A DNA stretch of 36,695 nucleotides from JAGLCW01 sp964427915 (GCA_964427915.1 CAYRWA010000099.1:1-36695), one strand, 5' to 3'. Shown: positions 16,648 through 25,933, counted from the stretch's first letter. A program made the numbers and translations. Notes: generated by a model from the letters alone, not told the origin.

Positions 16648-17975
16648 GGAAGCACTTCCTGATAGGTGGTTAGCCCATTCTTGATAAGAACAGAAGCATG
16701 ATCTTTCATGGTAAAAGCGATTCCCTCATTTAGGAGCTGCATACACTGATTTACATTTGCATGCGATAAGAATGAAAAAACAAAATCTCGTGCTTTCTCG
16801 CTGATCTGGTTGATCTCGAACAAACCTACTCTTCCCAAATAACCCGTATTGTTACAGTGGTAACATCCTCGTCCTTTTTTTTGTGTCTTAATTTGTAAAA
16901 AATCTTGGTAGGGTGGTAGAATTTCCTCTTCTTTCGAACAATAAGGACACGACTTTCGAATCAGTCGCTGATTGATCACCAATTGTAGAGCATCAGCAAT
17001 CAAAAAGGGTTCCAATTGCATTTCAAGAAGACGCAAAACAACATCAGCGGTTGTTTTGGTATGAATTGTAGACAATACATAATGACCCGTTAGCGATGCC
17101 TCGCAAGCCAATCGAGCAGTATCTTTATCTCGTATTTCTCCCAATAAAATAACATCGGGATCTTGTCGCAACACTCGTTTCAAGTACTCCGCATATGTCA
17201 ACCCAAGAGCTTCATTAACTTGAAACTGACTCACTTTTGGATCCACTATTTCAATGGGGTCTTCAATAGACAAAACCGACTTGGATACACAATCAAGCTC
17301 TTGCAAGACTGCATGAAGGGTAGTCGATTTTCCCGATCCTGTAGGTCCATTTACAATGATGGATCCGCTTCTCTTATGAACAGCATCCTGGACCAGTTTC
17401 ATTTGTGGTTCGGTCATTCCTAGTGCTTGCAACCTTTGCAAATCGTTGCGGACAGGAAGGATCCGCAATACAGACTTTTCTCCATAAAGTGAAGGAACAA
17501 TGGATACTCGAATATCAAACTGACAACTTTCGTGACGAAAACCACCTTCTTGGGGCAGTCTATTCTCTGTAATATCCATCCCTCCTTTTAGTTTTATAAC
17601 ACGGGACATTCTTTGATATTCTTCATGAGTAATCGAGTCGACAGAATGCAAAATACCATCAATTCGATATCGAATACTCACTTTGTTTTCTTGCGGTTCG
17701 AAATGAATATCCGTGGTACGCCTATGAAATGCATACGAAAAAAAGCATTCCAATGTTTCATCCCCCTGCATCGAAACATTTTGTCCTTTTTTATAGGGGA
17801 TTTCTAAACCAAGCTTGTGTAGAATATCATTCTGCACGTCTATAGGAACAGGAATCACCGAATCGAAATGAAGGGATGTTCCATCCCAATCGACAGTTTG
17901 AATTTGATACTTTTTTCGATAATGGGAAGGTATCAAATCTTTAGAGAGAAATCGCAACTCCATTTTTGTATCCAA
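16638..17975 (-). CDS. GspE/PilB-like secretion or pilus assembly ATPase
   Basis: A hexameric ATPase that powers pilin extension or pseudopilus movement. Motifs, numbered from TTG 17975: Walker A GPTGSGKST (210-218), Asp box SIEDPIE (236-242), Walker B VILLGEIRD (275-283), His box VLSTIHTKTT (300-309), and a four-cysteine zinc site with CPYC (343-346) and CYHC (371-374). The zinc site marks GspE/PilB and argues against retraction PilT. The N-terminal domain is short (about 70 residues before the core). TTG 17975 is preferred because GAAGGA lies 6 bases upstream. TTG 18008 or ATG 17963 are alternatives. The gene overlaps yqeG by 43 bases. No pilin or peptidase gene is in the window. Confidence 0.88.
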   Translation of the reverse strand: MDTKMELRFLSKDLIPSHYRKKYQIQTVDWDGTSLHFDSVIPVPIDVQNDILHKLGLEIPYKKGQNVSMQGDETLECFFSYAFHRRTTDIHFEPQENKVSIRYRIDGILHSVDSITHEEYQRMSRVIKLKGGMDITENRLPQEGGFRHESCQFDIRVSIVPSLYGEKSVLRILPVRNDLQRLQALGMTEPQMKLVQDAVHKRSGSIIVNGPTGSGKSTTLHAVLQELDCVSKSVLSIEDPIEIVDPKVSQFQVNEALGLTYAEYLKRVLRQDPDVILLGEIRDKDTARLACEASLTGHYVLSTIHTKTTADVVLRLLEMQLEPFLIADALQLVINQRLIRKSCPYCSKEEEILPPYQDFLQIKTQKKGRGCYHCNNTGYLGRVGLFEINQISEKARDFVFSFLSHANVNQCMQLLNEGIAFTMKDHASVLIKNGLTTYQEVLPCL

Positions 17976-18445
17976 AATTGTTCCTTCTTTCTTCGTTTTT
18001 TTGTCCAAATCATATCATTTCCTGGGTCCAACGGTTGCACCCAAATAGCCCTCATTTTACAAGCTTTTGCCCCTTTGATATCTGTAAACAGTTGATCTCC
18101 AATAACACAAATTTTGGTTGGTTCAACTTGCATCTTACGAGCAGCTTTTAAAAAAAAATAGCGAATCGGTTTTAAGGCCCAAGCAATATATGCTAATTGG
18201 AGAGGTTGAGATGCTCTATTAATCTTTTTCCTTGAATTGTTTGACACAAGCACAATACGAAATTGCTCTTTTGCTTTCAAAACCCAATTCTTCACATCAG
18301 GAGAGATGGTATCAGAGGTTCTTGGAAGAATGGTATTGTCAACATCAATAATGATTCCTTCCATACCCCAATCTTTCAGCAAAGTCAATGGGACAGATTC
18401 GAGTGACTCTGCAATTTTATCTGGCTTCATGGGAGGGCGATGCAT
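17933..18445 (-). CDS. yqeG: YqeG-family HAD phosphatase
   Basis: A HAD superfamily subclass IIIA phosphatase, 170 residues from ATG 18445, which begins 1 base after the DUF4911 stop. In-frame starts at 18466 (TTG) and 18430 (ATG) are alternatives; none has a clear ribosome binding site. Motif I is DVDNT at 34-38, with the two aspartates as nucleophile and acid. Motif II is SNNS (68-71), the motif III lysine sits in ALKPIR, and motif IV is GDQLFTD (116-122). The family is found across Bacillota; the mitochondrial relative GEP4 dephosphorylates phosphatidylglycerophosphate. A role in phosphatidylglycerol synthesis is therefore possible but not shown here. Confidence 0.9.
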   Translation of the reverse strand: MHRPPMKPDKIAESLESVPLTLLKDWGMEGIIIDVDNTILPRTSDTISPDVKNWVLKAKEQFRIVLVSNNSRKKINRASQPLQLAYIAWALKPIRYFFLKAARKMQVEPTKICVIGDQLFTDIKGAKACKMRAIWVQPLDPGNDMIWTKKRRKKEQFWIQKWSCDFSLKI

Positions 18446-18446
18446 T

Positions 18447-18701
18447 TTAGCTATGCTTTGGTTCAAATTTTACTGCAGGTAACTGCTTTTGGATTTCTTT
18501 CATTAATTCAACAAACATCATTTCTTGATCTGTATTGGTTAACACCACAAACTCTCCCTCTTGATCTTTCATAGAAGCCAGTGTTACTAGTGCAACACCT
18601 TCGCTCGTATGCAACAAATGTTGTACAAACCAAATAGTTTCCTTAGGTAGATGTACAACATACTCTATTTCTTTCCAACTAGGGAATAAATTTCCGAACA
18701 T
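18447..18701 (-). CDS. Small DUF4911-like protein
   Basis: An 84-residue protein without signal or membrane helix. The pattern of an N-terminal strand (EIEYVVHLP), helix, EGVALVTLAS, a strand (EFVVLTN) and a C-terminal helix fits the DUF4911 family known from Clostridia; I make this match from memory of the family pattern. GAGGAG lies 9 bases before the ATG. It overlaps mltG by 23 bases upstream and ends 1 base before yqeG, so translation is probably coupled on both sides. Function unknown. Confidence 0.7.
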   Translation of the reverse strand: MFGNLFPSWKEIEYVVHLPKETIWFVQHLLHTSEGVALVTLASMKDQEGEFVVLTNTDQEMMFVELMKEIQKQLPAVKFEPKHS

Positions 18702-19731
18702 TCCGGTTATGCTCCTCTAAAGATTTGCTAAAAGCATGCGTCCCGTCTCCTTTTGATACAAAAAAATAATACTCTGTATCGGCTGGCCACAAGGCTGCCT
18801 TTATTGCGTCTAAGCTAGGGTTACAAATAGGCGTTGGTGGGAGGCCAGGATACATATAGGAATTGTAGGGGGTATCCGTTTCCAATTCTTGTTCTGTAAA
18901 AACATATCCTTCTCTGGGAACAGCATACTCTAGGGTAGCACATGATTGCAAAGGCCACTGATCTTGAAGCCTATTATGGAAAACAGAAGAAACAATGTCC
19001 ATTTCTTCAGAACCTACCGCTTCCTTTTCAATAATGGAGGCAAGGGTCATTACTTCATTCCACGTCATTCCAATTTCTTTCGCTCGGAGAAGATCCTTTT
19101 CCTCAATTAAACTAGCATATTGCTGAAGCATTTGTTCAATCAATTTTATGGGGCTAACCGTAGAAATATAATACGTTTCGGGATACAGGTAGCCTTCTAG
19201 AGAATCAGATTCCAAAACTTCTTCTTGAAACCGGAATGGAAACCATCCTCCGTTGAATTTGGCAAGCTCTATAAACTCTAGCGGATCTTGGATCAATTCT
19301 TCTTGGTATAACATCATAGCTATTTGATTGATTGTCCAACCTTCTGGAATTGTATATTTATACACCTTTTCTTGTCCTTGAAGAAGCCAACTAACCAATT
19401 CTTGCATTGTCTGTATTCCATCTTCAAACTCATAATCTCCGCTTCGTATCTGCGAGTCCAATTGATGAAACCGAAGATACAGAATAAAAACATCTGGATT
19501 TCCCACCAAATCTAAGTCATGGAGTTTATTTGCAATGGTCTCCAACGATTCTCCTTGTTCAATGGAAAAGGACACGGGTCCGTTGTAGGCTACACGAATT
19601 CCTTCTTGGAGCCATTGAAACCCCATCCATCCAGTAAAAAATAGCAACCCTGCTATAGTAATCGCTAAAAGAACACTTCGTTTCAAACGGCTTTTTTTTG
19701 AATGAATGTCTATTTTTTTTCTATTTCTCAT
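18679..19731 (-). CDS. mltG: Endolytic murein transglycosylase MltG
   Basis: A 350-residue membrane-anchored enzyme that cuts nascent peptidoglycan strands and sets glycan length. Residues 1-19 are basic, and a single helix follows at about 20-40. A LysM-like subdomain (VSFSIEQGESLETIANKL) comes next. The YceG catalytic domain has ASIIEKE at 231-237 with the catalytic glutamate, then SVFHNRL, and GLPPTPICNPSLDAIKAAL (297-315). Family length is normal. It overlaps ruvX by 11 bases. The purine-rich run AGAAGAGAAA before the ATG acts as ribosome binding site. Confidence 0.93.
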   Translation of the reverse strand: MRNRKKIDIHSKKSRLKRSVLLAITIAGLLFFTGWMGFQWLQEGIRVAYNGPVSFSIEQGESLETIANKLHDLDLVGNPDVFILYLRFHQLDSQIRSGDYEFEDGIQTMQELVSWLLQGQEKVYKYTIPEGWTINQIAMMLYQEELIQDPLEFIELAKFNGGWFPFRFQEEVLESDSLEGYLYPETYYISTVSPIKLIEQMLQQYASLIEEKDLLRAKEIGMTWNEVMTLASIIEKEAVGSEEMDIVSSVFHNRLQDQWPLQSCATLEYAVPREGYVFTEQELETDTPYNSYMYPGLPPTPICNPSLDAIKAALWPADTEYYFFVSKGDGTHAFSKSLEEHNRNVRKFIP

Positions 19732-20155
19732 TTTCTCTTCTCTTTAAATACTCCTGTAACAAAATCTGCGCTTCAATCATATCTTTGTTTGCCCTATCTT
19801 GTAGAGTTTTCTTTTTGGATTTTGGTCGAGAACTTTTTGTACCATTGAGTGCAATCTTTGATGTAAAGCGTTCATCATATAAAAGTATGGTGGTAGCAGG
19901 GAACAATTGTTTTAGTTCTTCTGCAAACTTCTCTGCATTTACCGTGGAAGGGGTGGATAGATTTTTTAAGTTTTTCGGATGCCCCACAATGATAAGAGTA
20001 GCATCTACAATTTGAGGGACGCGATGAACTAGAATGGAAGGATTCATCTGGTATTCCACTGTAGGGATTGAACATTTGGCAAACGAAAAGATTTCACTTT
20101 CATCGGTTGCTGCAACACCAATATTCTTTGTACCATAATCAAATGCTATTATCAT
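19721..20155 (-). CDS. ruvX: Putative Holliday junction resolvase RuvX (YqgF)
   Basis: A 144-residue RNase-H-fold nuclease of the YqgF family, linked to 16S rRNA 5' processing and possibly to Holliday junctions. Visible: MIIAFDYGTKNIGVA with Asp6, IIVGHPKNL, LLYDERFTS, and DMIEAQILLQEYL with the C-terminal acidic residues. No Shine-Dalgarno sequence precedes the ATG. Instead an extended -10 box lies exactly 6 bases upstream, see the promoter entry. Bacillota often have alaS, an IreB gene and ruvX in a row; here an aldo/keto reductase replaces the ireB-like gene. Confidence 0.9.
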   Translation of the reverse strand: MIIAFDYGTKNIGVAATDESEIFSFAKCSIPTVEYQMNPSILVHRVPQIVDATLIIVGHPKNLKNLSTPSTVNAEKFAEELKQLFPATTILLYDERFTSKIALNGTKSSRPKSKKKTLQDRANKDMIEAQILLQEYLKRRENEK

Positions 20156-20161
20156 ACAAAT

Positions 20162-20170
20162 AGTATACCA
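20162..20170 (-). promoter_or_regulatory. Candidate leaderless promoter of ruvX
   Basis: Read on the minus strand these bases are TGGTATACT, an extended -10 box (TG-n-TATACT). Exactly 6 bases separate it from the ruvX ATG, so transcription would begin at or next to the A of the start codon. There is no recognisable -35 box, which fits extended -10 promoters. It lies in the 18-base gap after the reductase gene. Confidence 0.45.
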
Positions 20171-20173
20171 CAG

Positions 20174-21127
20174 TTATAGAATGCGTAGGGCCAATGAAGG
20201 ACAATGTGCCACACAATAACCACATGTAACGCATTGGTCATAATGAATATCAATGCAGTTTTTTTCTTTATTGTATTGCAACGCATTAAACTGACAGATT
20301 TTCGTACACTCTAAACACAGACTACAAAGCGAACGATTATAAAACAGTTTTTTCTCTTCTAAATGTAACTTTTCTTTCATATCTTCATGATAGTTCTTTT
20401 CGAAAATTGCTATATCCACATCTAATTCTTGTTTATTCTTCACTCCAATTGCAACTGAATGTTTGTAGGGAAAATCACGAATCCAGGAAATAGATTGATA
20501 AAAATCTCTGTACAACCTACCTCCTCCTAATGGTTTCATAAGAAAGAGTCCTTTGCCTGCCTTGTACAATTGAAAGATATTCTCTTTTTGTTCTTCCAAT
20601 GTCCCACGAATAAGGCCATGCCCTACTTGATTAAAAATAGGATGGACAACTTCAAACTCAGGATGAAGCAGTAACTGCTTTGTAAGCTGTACAGAATGTG
20701 TAGATATCCCCACAGCGCGTACTTTTCCTTGTTTTTTTGCGTCCAAAATAGCCCGCAATGCTTCTCGGTGTCCCTTCAGTGTATATATACTCTCTTGTTC
20801 GTGGAGCATAAAAATATCAAAATAATCTCGCTGTATTTGCTGCAAGCCGTAATCAATCTCTTTCATCATTCCCGAGTAATCGGGTTGATAGGACTTGGAA
20901 GAAAGAATCATTTGGTTTTTTGTATGAGAAGGAATATGCGTAAAAAAAGAATACGTTTGATACAAATGAGCAGTATCAAAAAAGTTTACACCTCGGTCCA
21001 TTGCATATTCTAGAAGAAACTGACCTTCCTGCGGTCGCACATTGGCCTGTAAAGGGCTCATAACAAGTGTGCCAAAAGCCATTTCTGACACAAGGATCTG
21101 TGTAGATCCTAAATAAACTTTATTCAC
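20174..21127 (-). CDS. Aldo/keto reductase with C-terminal double [4Fe-4S] ferredoxin domain
   Basis: A 317-residue fusion. The AKR barrel carries the catalytic tetrad Asp51 and Tyr56 (FFDTAHLY), Lys78 (SSKSY) and His109 (FMLHEQE). The C-terminal 50 residues hold two ferredoxin clusters: Cys268, 271, 274, 278 (CSLCLECTKIC) and Cys299, 302, 305, 309 (CVTCGYCVAHCP). Such fusions are common in anaerobes and probably move electrons between ferredoxin and carbonyl substrates. The barrel is shortened compared with classical AKRs. The start is GTG 21127, overlapping the alaS stop by 8 bases; no ribosome binding site is evident, so coupling is likely. The substrate is unknown. Confidence 0.88.
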   Translation of the reverse strand: MNKVYLGSTQILVSEMAFGTLVMSPLQANVRPQEGQFLLEYAMDRGVNFFDTAHLYQTYSFFTHIPSHTKNQMILSSKSYQPDYSGMMKEIDYGLQQIQRDYFDIFMLHEQESIYTLKGHREALRAILDAKKQGKVRAVGISTHSVQLTKQLLLHPEFEVVHPIFNQVGHGLIRGTLEEQKENIFQLYKAGKGLFLMKPLGGGRLYRDFYQSISWIRDFPYKHSVAIGVKNKQELDVDIAIFEKNYHEDMKEKLHLEEKKLFYNRSLCSLCLECTKICQFNALQYNKEKNCIDIHYDQCVTCGYCVAHCPSLALRIL

Positions 21128-23705
21128 GATTTTGCAAAAAATCTTTTAAAGCTTTGGCAATGGAAGAGAGATCTTCACTTTTTAAATCACCTACAGAAAC
21201 TAGCTTTGAATTCCCTCCGCCACGCAAGGAGAAATTTTTTTGCAGAAACTTCATTGCTTCTTTACAGTTGATTTCTCCTGTACTGGCAAGAACACCAATG
21301 TGTTTTTCACCAATGCTAGAAGTAATAAACATAAAAAGAGGTTTTTTTGCTCTTGTTCTAATTTGATCAGCATACTCCCTTAACATATTCATATCGCTAC
21401 TGTCTAGTGAATGCACTAGCAATGAATACCCTTCAACATCCTGTGCTTTTTGTATTACATCGCAAGCAGAAGAAGCTAATAAGGAAGATCGCAAGGATCG
21501 AATTTCTCTGTCTTTTTCCTTCAATTCATTTTGCAAAGCCTGAATGGCTGGTATAAGTTCAATTCCTGGCTTATCTATGATTTTTTTGGCTTCTTTTACT
21601 TGTTTTGATTCTTCTCTGCATCTTTCTATCGCTTTTAAGCCAACCACCGCTTCTATTCTCCGCAGGTTTGATCCAATGCTGGATTCTTTGGTGATACTGA
21701 ACAACCGAATCTCTGATGTATTAGCTACATGGAGACCACCGCATAGTTCTTTTGAAACATCACAGACTTCTACAATACGGACTTCCTCTCCGTATTTTTC
21801 TTTAAACAAGGCAGTAGCACCTTCTTGCACTGCTTGTTGCAGTGACTTTACTTCTGTTCTTACATATTCCGATCGAGCAATCCAGTAGTTCACATAATCT
21901 TCAATTTGGTATAACTGTTCTATCGTTAGTGCATGAAATGCATTAAAATCAAATCGAAGAGAATCGGGTTCTACATAAGATCCAGACTGATTCACATGTT
22001 CACCAATAACCTGTTTTAAGGCACCATGAAGCAAATGTGTTGCTGTGTGAGCCCTACGAATACCCCTGCGAAATTCAACATCGACAGCTATCTGAACAGA
22101 ATCTTTCACATGAAACTGTCCTTTTTCAAGAATAGCTTCGTGTACAAGTATGTTTTCAACAGGAGAAAAAGTTCTGGTAACGCGAAAAACTCCCTTGTCG
22201 GACTGGATAATTCCTTGGTCTCCAACAGGACCACCTTTTTCAGGATATAATGTAGTTTGATTCAGTAAAACCATATAAAGCTCGTTGTTTTGATTTGCTA
22301 CAGTGACCGGTTCTCCTTTGTATAGAATGGCTTGAATGGTAGCACTGGAAGCATCTCTTTCATATCCCAAAAAAAGAGTATTTCCAATTTCATTACGCAG
22401 ATCCACCCAATAGTCTGTTTCACTAATTGTATCCGAAAAGGTATGAAAAGTTTTTGCCCTTTGTTTTTGTTCATTCAAAAGAGCAAAGAACTCCTTTTCA
22501 TTAAGACATAAGCCTTTTTCATCCAGTAGTTCTTTGGTCAACTCAACAGGAAAACCATAAGTATCGTGAAGTTTAAAAGCAATATCTCCCGGAAACATAG
22601 AAGCAACGCGAGCAGAAGCTTCTTGAAATATCTTGTATCCTTCTTTCAGTGTTCTGCTAAACTGCTCTTCTTCATTGTTTACAACCGTTTTTACATTGTT
22701 GCTGTGAGTAGCAAGCTTGGGATAACTCTCTTGCATCTGTTGAATCATTTGTTCACAGAGAGGAGCTAGAAATGTTTCCTCAATGCCGAGAAGATGCCCG
22801 GAAAGCTTCGCTCTTCGTATCAGCCTTCGTAAAACATACCCATGCTTACTATTCTCAGGAAACACTCCATCGGAAATCAAAAAAGGAATAGCTCGAACAT
22901 GGTCTGCAATGATATTAAAACGGAATCGCTTTTCTTCTTTGCTTCGACCGGATATTTTTTCAATGGACTCAATGATCGGGAGGAATAAATCGGTGTCATA
23001 ATTGGATTGTACATGATTGAGTACACACGACATACGTTCCAACCCCATTCCAGTATCAATGTTCTTTTTGGGAAGAGGAGATTTCTCTCCTTTTTCATCC
23101 ATCATAAATTCCATAAAAACCAGATTCCAAACTTCTAAAAATCGACCGCAGTCACACAAAGGATTGCAGCTTTCTTTTTTACATCCAATGGAAGAACCTA
23201 GGTCAATGTGTATTTCCGAATCAAATCCACAAGGGCCTACGTTAGCCATTTGCCAGAAATTATCTTTGGATTCAATGATTCTTGAAGCGGGAATAAGCTT
23301 TTTCCAAAATTCTTTTGATTCCGTATCGTCTGGAAAAACCGTAACCCATAGTAAGGCCGGATCAATTTTGAACACATTTGTAAGCAAATCCCAGCTTAAC
23401 TCGATAGCTTCTTTTTTGAAGTAATCACCAATTGAAAAGTTTCCCAGCATTTCAAAAAAAGTATGATGCCTGGGAGTTTTTCCTACATTCTCAATATCAT
23501 TTGTCCGAAGACAAGGTTGAGAAGATGCCATTCGGGGAGAAATGGGAGTGGATTCTCCAAGATAATACTGTTTTAACGGAACCATGCCAGCAACCGTAAA
23601 AAGAAGGGTTGGATCGTCGATAGGTAAAGGAGAAGGGTCAAGAATTCTATGATCCCGTTCTTTAAAGAATTGCAAAAAAGCTTTTCGAATTTCATTTGTA
23701 TTCAT
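21120..23705 (-). CDS. alaS: Alanyl-tRNA synthetase
   Basis: An 861-residue class II synthetase that charges tRNA-Ala. The aminoacylation core opens with IRKAFLQFFKERDHRIL and shows SSQPCLRTNDIENVG and FFEMLGNFSIGDYFK. The editing domain has the zinc motif HTATHLLHGAL and CGGLHVANTSEI. The C-terminal C-Ala region is present, with GGGNSKLVSVGDL near the end, where the usual glycine-rich GGG motif sits. Length is normal. AGGAG lies 8 bases before the ATG. It follows pgk by 10 bases. Confidence 0.96.
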   Translation of the reverse strand: MNTNEIRKAFLQFFKERDHRILDPSPLPIDDPTLLFTVAGMVPLKQYYLGESTPISPRMASSQPCLRTNDIENVGKTPRHHTFFEMLGNFSIGDYFKKEAIELSWDLLTNVFKIDPALLWVTVFPDDTESKEFWKKLIPASRIIESKDNFWQMANVGPCGFDSEIHIDLGSSIGCKKESCNPLCDCGRFLEVWNLVFMEFMMDEKGEKSPLPKKNIDTGMGLERMSCVLNHVQSNYDTDLFLPIIESIEKISGRSKEEKRFRFNIIADHVRAIPFLISDGVFPENSKHGYVLRRLIRRAKLSGHLLGIEETFLAPLCEQMIQQMQESYPKLATHSNNVKTVVNNEEEQFSRTLKEGYKIFQEASARVASMFPGDIAFKLHDTYGFPVELTKELLDEKGLCLNEKEFFALLNEQKQRAKTFHTFSDTISETDYWVDLRNEIGNTLFLGYERDASSATIQAILYKGEPVTVANQNNELYMVLLNQTTLYPEKGGPVGDQGIIQSDKGVFRVTRTFSPVENILVHEAILEKGQFHVKDSVQIAVDVEFRRGIRRAHTATHLLHGALKQVIGEHVNQSGSYVEPDSLRFDFNAFHALTIEQLYQIEDYVNYWIARSEYVRTEVKSLQQAVQEGATALFKEKYGEEVRIVEVCDVSKELCGGLHVANTSEIRLFSITKESSIGSNLRRIEAVVGLKAIERCREESKQVKEAKKIIDKPGIELIPAIQALQNELKEKDREIRSLRSSLLASSACDVIQKAQDVEGYSLLVHSLDSSDMNMLREYADQIRTRAKKPLFMFITSSIGEKHIGVLASTGEINCKEAMKFLQKNFSLRGGGNSKLVSVGDLKSEDLSSIAKALKDFLQNRE

Positions 23706-23715
23706 GATTGAACTC

Positions 23716-24897
23716 CTAGCTCATCAATGTAAGTATTCCTGGTAATTGTTTTCCCTCTATATAAGCTAGCGTAGCTCCTCCGCCCATAGAAATGTAGGAA
23801 AAATAATTCACATATCCAAAAGCTTCGATTGCTGCTGCTGTGTCCCCACCAGCAGCTACCCTATAAGTGTCTTTGAGAGATCCCGCATAGGCATACAATT
23901 CTTTGGTTCCCTGGCTAAATTCTGGCACTTCGAAAATCCCCATCGGTCCATTAAAGAGGATAGTAGCCGCAGAAGATAGTTCTTCTTTAAAGAGTTGAAT
24001 TGTCTTGGGTCCAATATCAACCCCGACCATATCGTTAGGGATTTCTCCCAAAGGGACCGTTTTTGTATTGGTTGGTTGATGAAAATCATCAGCAACAATA
24101 AAATCGGTGGGCAAGACAACTTTTGTGTTTGTCTTTTTTGCAAGCTGCAAGATACCTTCTGCTAAATCTAGTTTATCATCTTCCACCAAAGATTTTCCAA
24201 CAGAATATCCCATGGCCTTCAGAAAGGTAAACGCCATTCCTCCACCAATGATAAGCTTATCAAGCTTACCAAGCAAGGCTTTCAACAATCCAAGCTTTGA
24301 TGAAACTTTTGCTCCCCCTTGCAATAGAACAAATGGACTTTGAGGGTTTGTATTCAATTGGGTTAATTCTGCGATCTCTTTTTCTAATTGGAAGCCAGCA
24401 TAAGAAGGAAGGAAATCGGGGATACCCGTAACAGAAGCATGGTCTCTATGACAACAACTAAATGCATCGTTAACATATACCTCTCCCAATGCAGATAAAG
24501 CTTTTGCCAAATCCATATCACCCTTAACCTCGCCGGGGTGAAAACGGATGTTCTCTAACATCAAAATACCACCAAATGGGATTTCTTGAAGTTCTCGTTG
24601 CACAGTAGAGCCGATAATGCTTTTTGAACTTCTTACAAGCACTTCTGGTCCCAAAATTTGACCCAATCGAATGGCCAATTTTTCTGTCTGAAATTTGGGT
24701 TCATGATCTTTAGGACGACCTAAGTGAGTAATTAATACTAGTTTTGCTTTTTGCGATAGCAAAAAATTAAGGGTAGGAACTGCTGCTAGTATTCGAGACT
24801 CTGAGGTGATATTTCCTTGACTATCCAAGGGTACATTCATATCAACACGAACCAACACTGTTGTATTTGAAAATTGGTGATCTCGTATTGATATCAT
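23716..24897 (-). CDS. pgk: Phosphoglycerate kinase
   Basis: A 393-residue glycolytic enzyme that makes ATP from 1,3-bisphosphoglycerate. The start is ATG 24897, overlapping the gap stop as ATGA; the frame is open to 24957 but those extra residues lie inside gap and are not PGK-like. Motifs: VLVRVDMNVPL (residues 13-23), THLGRPK, ENIRFHPGE, VNDAFSCCHRDHAS, GGAKVSSKLGLL, the nucleotide site NGPMGIFE, and GGGDTAAA-type AAGGDTAAAIEAFG. No fusion to triosephosphate isomerase. No tpi, gpm or eno gene follows; the operon continues with alaS. Confidence 0.96.
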   Translation of the reverse strand: MISIRDHQFSNTTVLVRVDMNVPLDSQGNITSESRILAAVPTLNFLLSQKAKLVLITHLGRPKDHEPKFQTEKLAIRLGQILGPEVLVRSSKSIIGSTVQRELQEIPFGGILMLENIRFHPGEVKGDMDLAKALSALGEVYVNDAFSCCHRDHASVTGIPDFLPSYAGFQLEKEIAELTQLNTNPQSPFVLLQGGAKVSSKLGLLKALLGKLDKLIIGGGMAFTFLKAMGYSVGKSLVEDDKLDLAEGILQLAKKTNTKVVLPTDFIVADDFHQPTNTKTVPLGEIPNDMVGVDIGPKTIQLFKEELSSAATILFNGPMGIFEVPEFSQGTKELYAYAGSLKDTYRVAAGGDTAAAIEAFGYVNYFSYISMGGGATLAYIEGKQLPGILTLMS

Positions 24898-25898
24898 TGG
24901 TTCATCTGAAGACGTACATAATCTACCAATTGAGCGATTCTTGTAGAATAACCCCATTCATTGTCATACCAGCTTAAAATTTTAATCATATGGTCTCCGA
25001 TTACATCGGTAGATAAGCTATCAACAATGCCCGAATAGGGATTTTGAACATAATCTTTTGAGACAAGAGGTTCTTCAGAATATCCTAATATACCTTTCAA
25101 GTCATTCTCTGACGCTTCTAGCAAAACATCATTTACCTGCTCTTTTGTGACTACTTTTTCTACGTGGCACACAAAATCGGTAATGGAAACAGTTGGAGTA
25201 GGCACTCTCAAGGCAATACCTGTTAGTTTTCCTTTTAAATCGGGTATTACAATCCCAACAGCTGCTGCAGCACCCGTGGTGGTTGGAATAATACTTTCTG
25301 CAGCTGCTCTCGCTCTACGAAGATCTTTATGGGGTGCATCAACCAGTTTTTGGTCAGCTGTATAGGAATGAACTGTTGTCATAAAACCATATTGAATTTG
25401 GAAATTAGAATGAAGCACCTTTGCAACGGGAGCTAAACTATTAGTAGTGCAAGAAGCATTGGAAATGACCTGATGTTTTGTGACATCAAACTCGTTTTCA
25501 TTCACTCCCATTACAACCATTAAGTCAGCATTCGAAGAAGGCGCTGTAATAACAACTTGTTGGACGTTTCCTTTCAAATGTTTGGACGCCAATTCTCTCT
25601 TGGTAAAAACGCCTGTTGCCTCTATAATCAAAGCAACGGATGGATCCCAAGACAGACTCTCAATATCCTTTTCGTGAGTCATTTTTATCCGCTTGTTTCC
25701 AATCTTTAAAAAATCATCCTCAACCGTAACATTTTGTGGATATGATCCATATACGGAATCATGCTTCAACAAAAAAGCAGAGGTTTCCAAAGGTGCTAGT
25801 TCGTTAATTTGAACTACGTTTACTTCTGGATAATCCTCGAGCAATACTTTTAAAATTTGTTTTCCAACTCGACCGAAGCCATTAATCGCAACGTTCAT
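24894..25898 (-). CDS. gap: Glyceraldehyde-3-phosphate dehydrogenase, type I
   Basis: A 334-residue glycolytic dehydrogenase. NGFGRVGKQ at 7-15 is the NAD site. The catalytic Cys150 lies in SNASCTTNSLAP, and His177 in TTVHSYT is its partner. Residues 31-34 read INEL, with glutamate where GapA enzymes usually have aspartate (NDL); this acidic residue favours NAD over NADP. WYDNEWGYS is the standard C-terminal signature. A run of six G lies 6 bases before the ATG as ribosome binding site. First gene of the 13-gene minus-strand run. Confidence 0.95.
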   Translation of the reverse strand: MNVAINGFGRVGKQILKVLLEDYPEVNVVQINELAPLETSAFLLKHDSVYGSYPQNVTVEDDFLKIGNKRIKMTHEKDIESLSWDPSVALIIEATGVFTKRELASKHLKGNVQQVVITAPSSNADLMVVMGVNENEFDVTKHQVISNASCTTNSLAPVAKVLHSNFQIQYGFMTTVHSYTADQKLVDAPHKDLRRARAAAESIIPTTTGAAAAVGIVIPDLKGKLTGIALRVPTPTVSITDFVCHVEKVVTKEQVNDVLLEASENDLKGILGYSEEPLVSKDYVQNPYSGIVDSLSTDVIGDHMIKILSWYDNEWGYSTRIAQLVDYVRLQMNQ

Positions 25899-25933
25899 AT
25901 AAGACCCCCCATGGTTCTTTAGATTCTATCTTT

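Noticed and set aside
24898..24957. 20-residue N-terminal extension of phosphoglycerate kinase
   Set aside because: The extra residues lie inside gap and do not resemble PGK, while ATG 24897 overlaps the gap stop in the usual ATGA form and gives a standard N-terminus.
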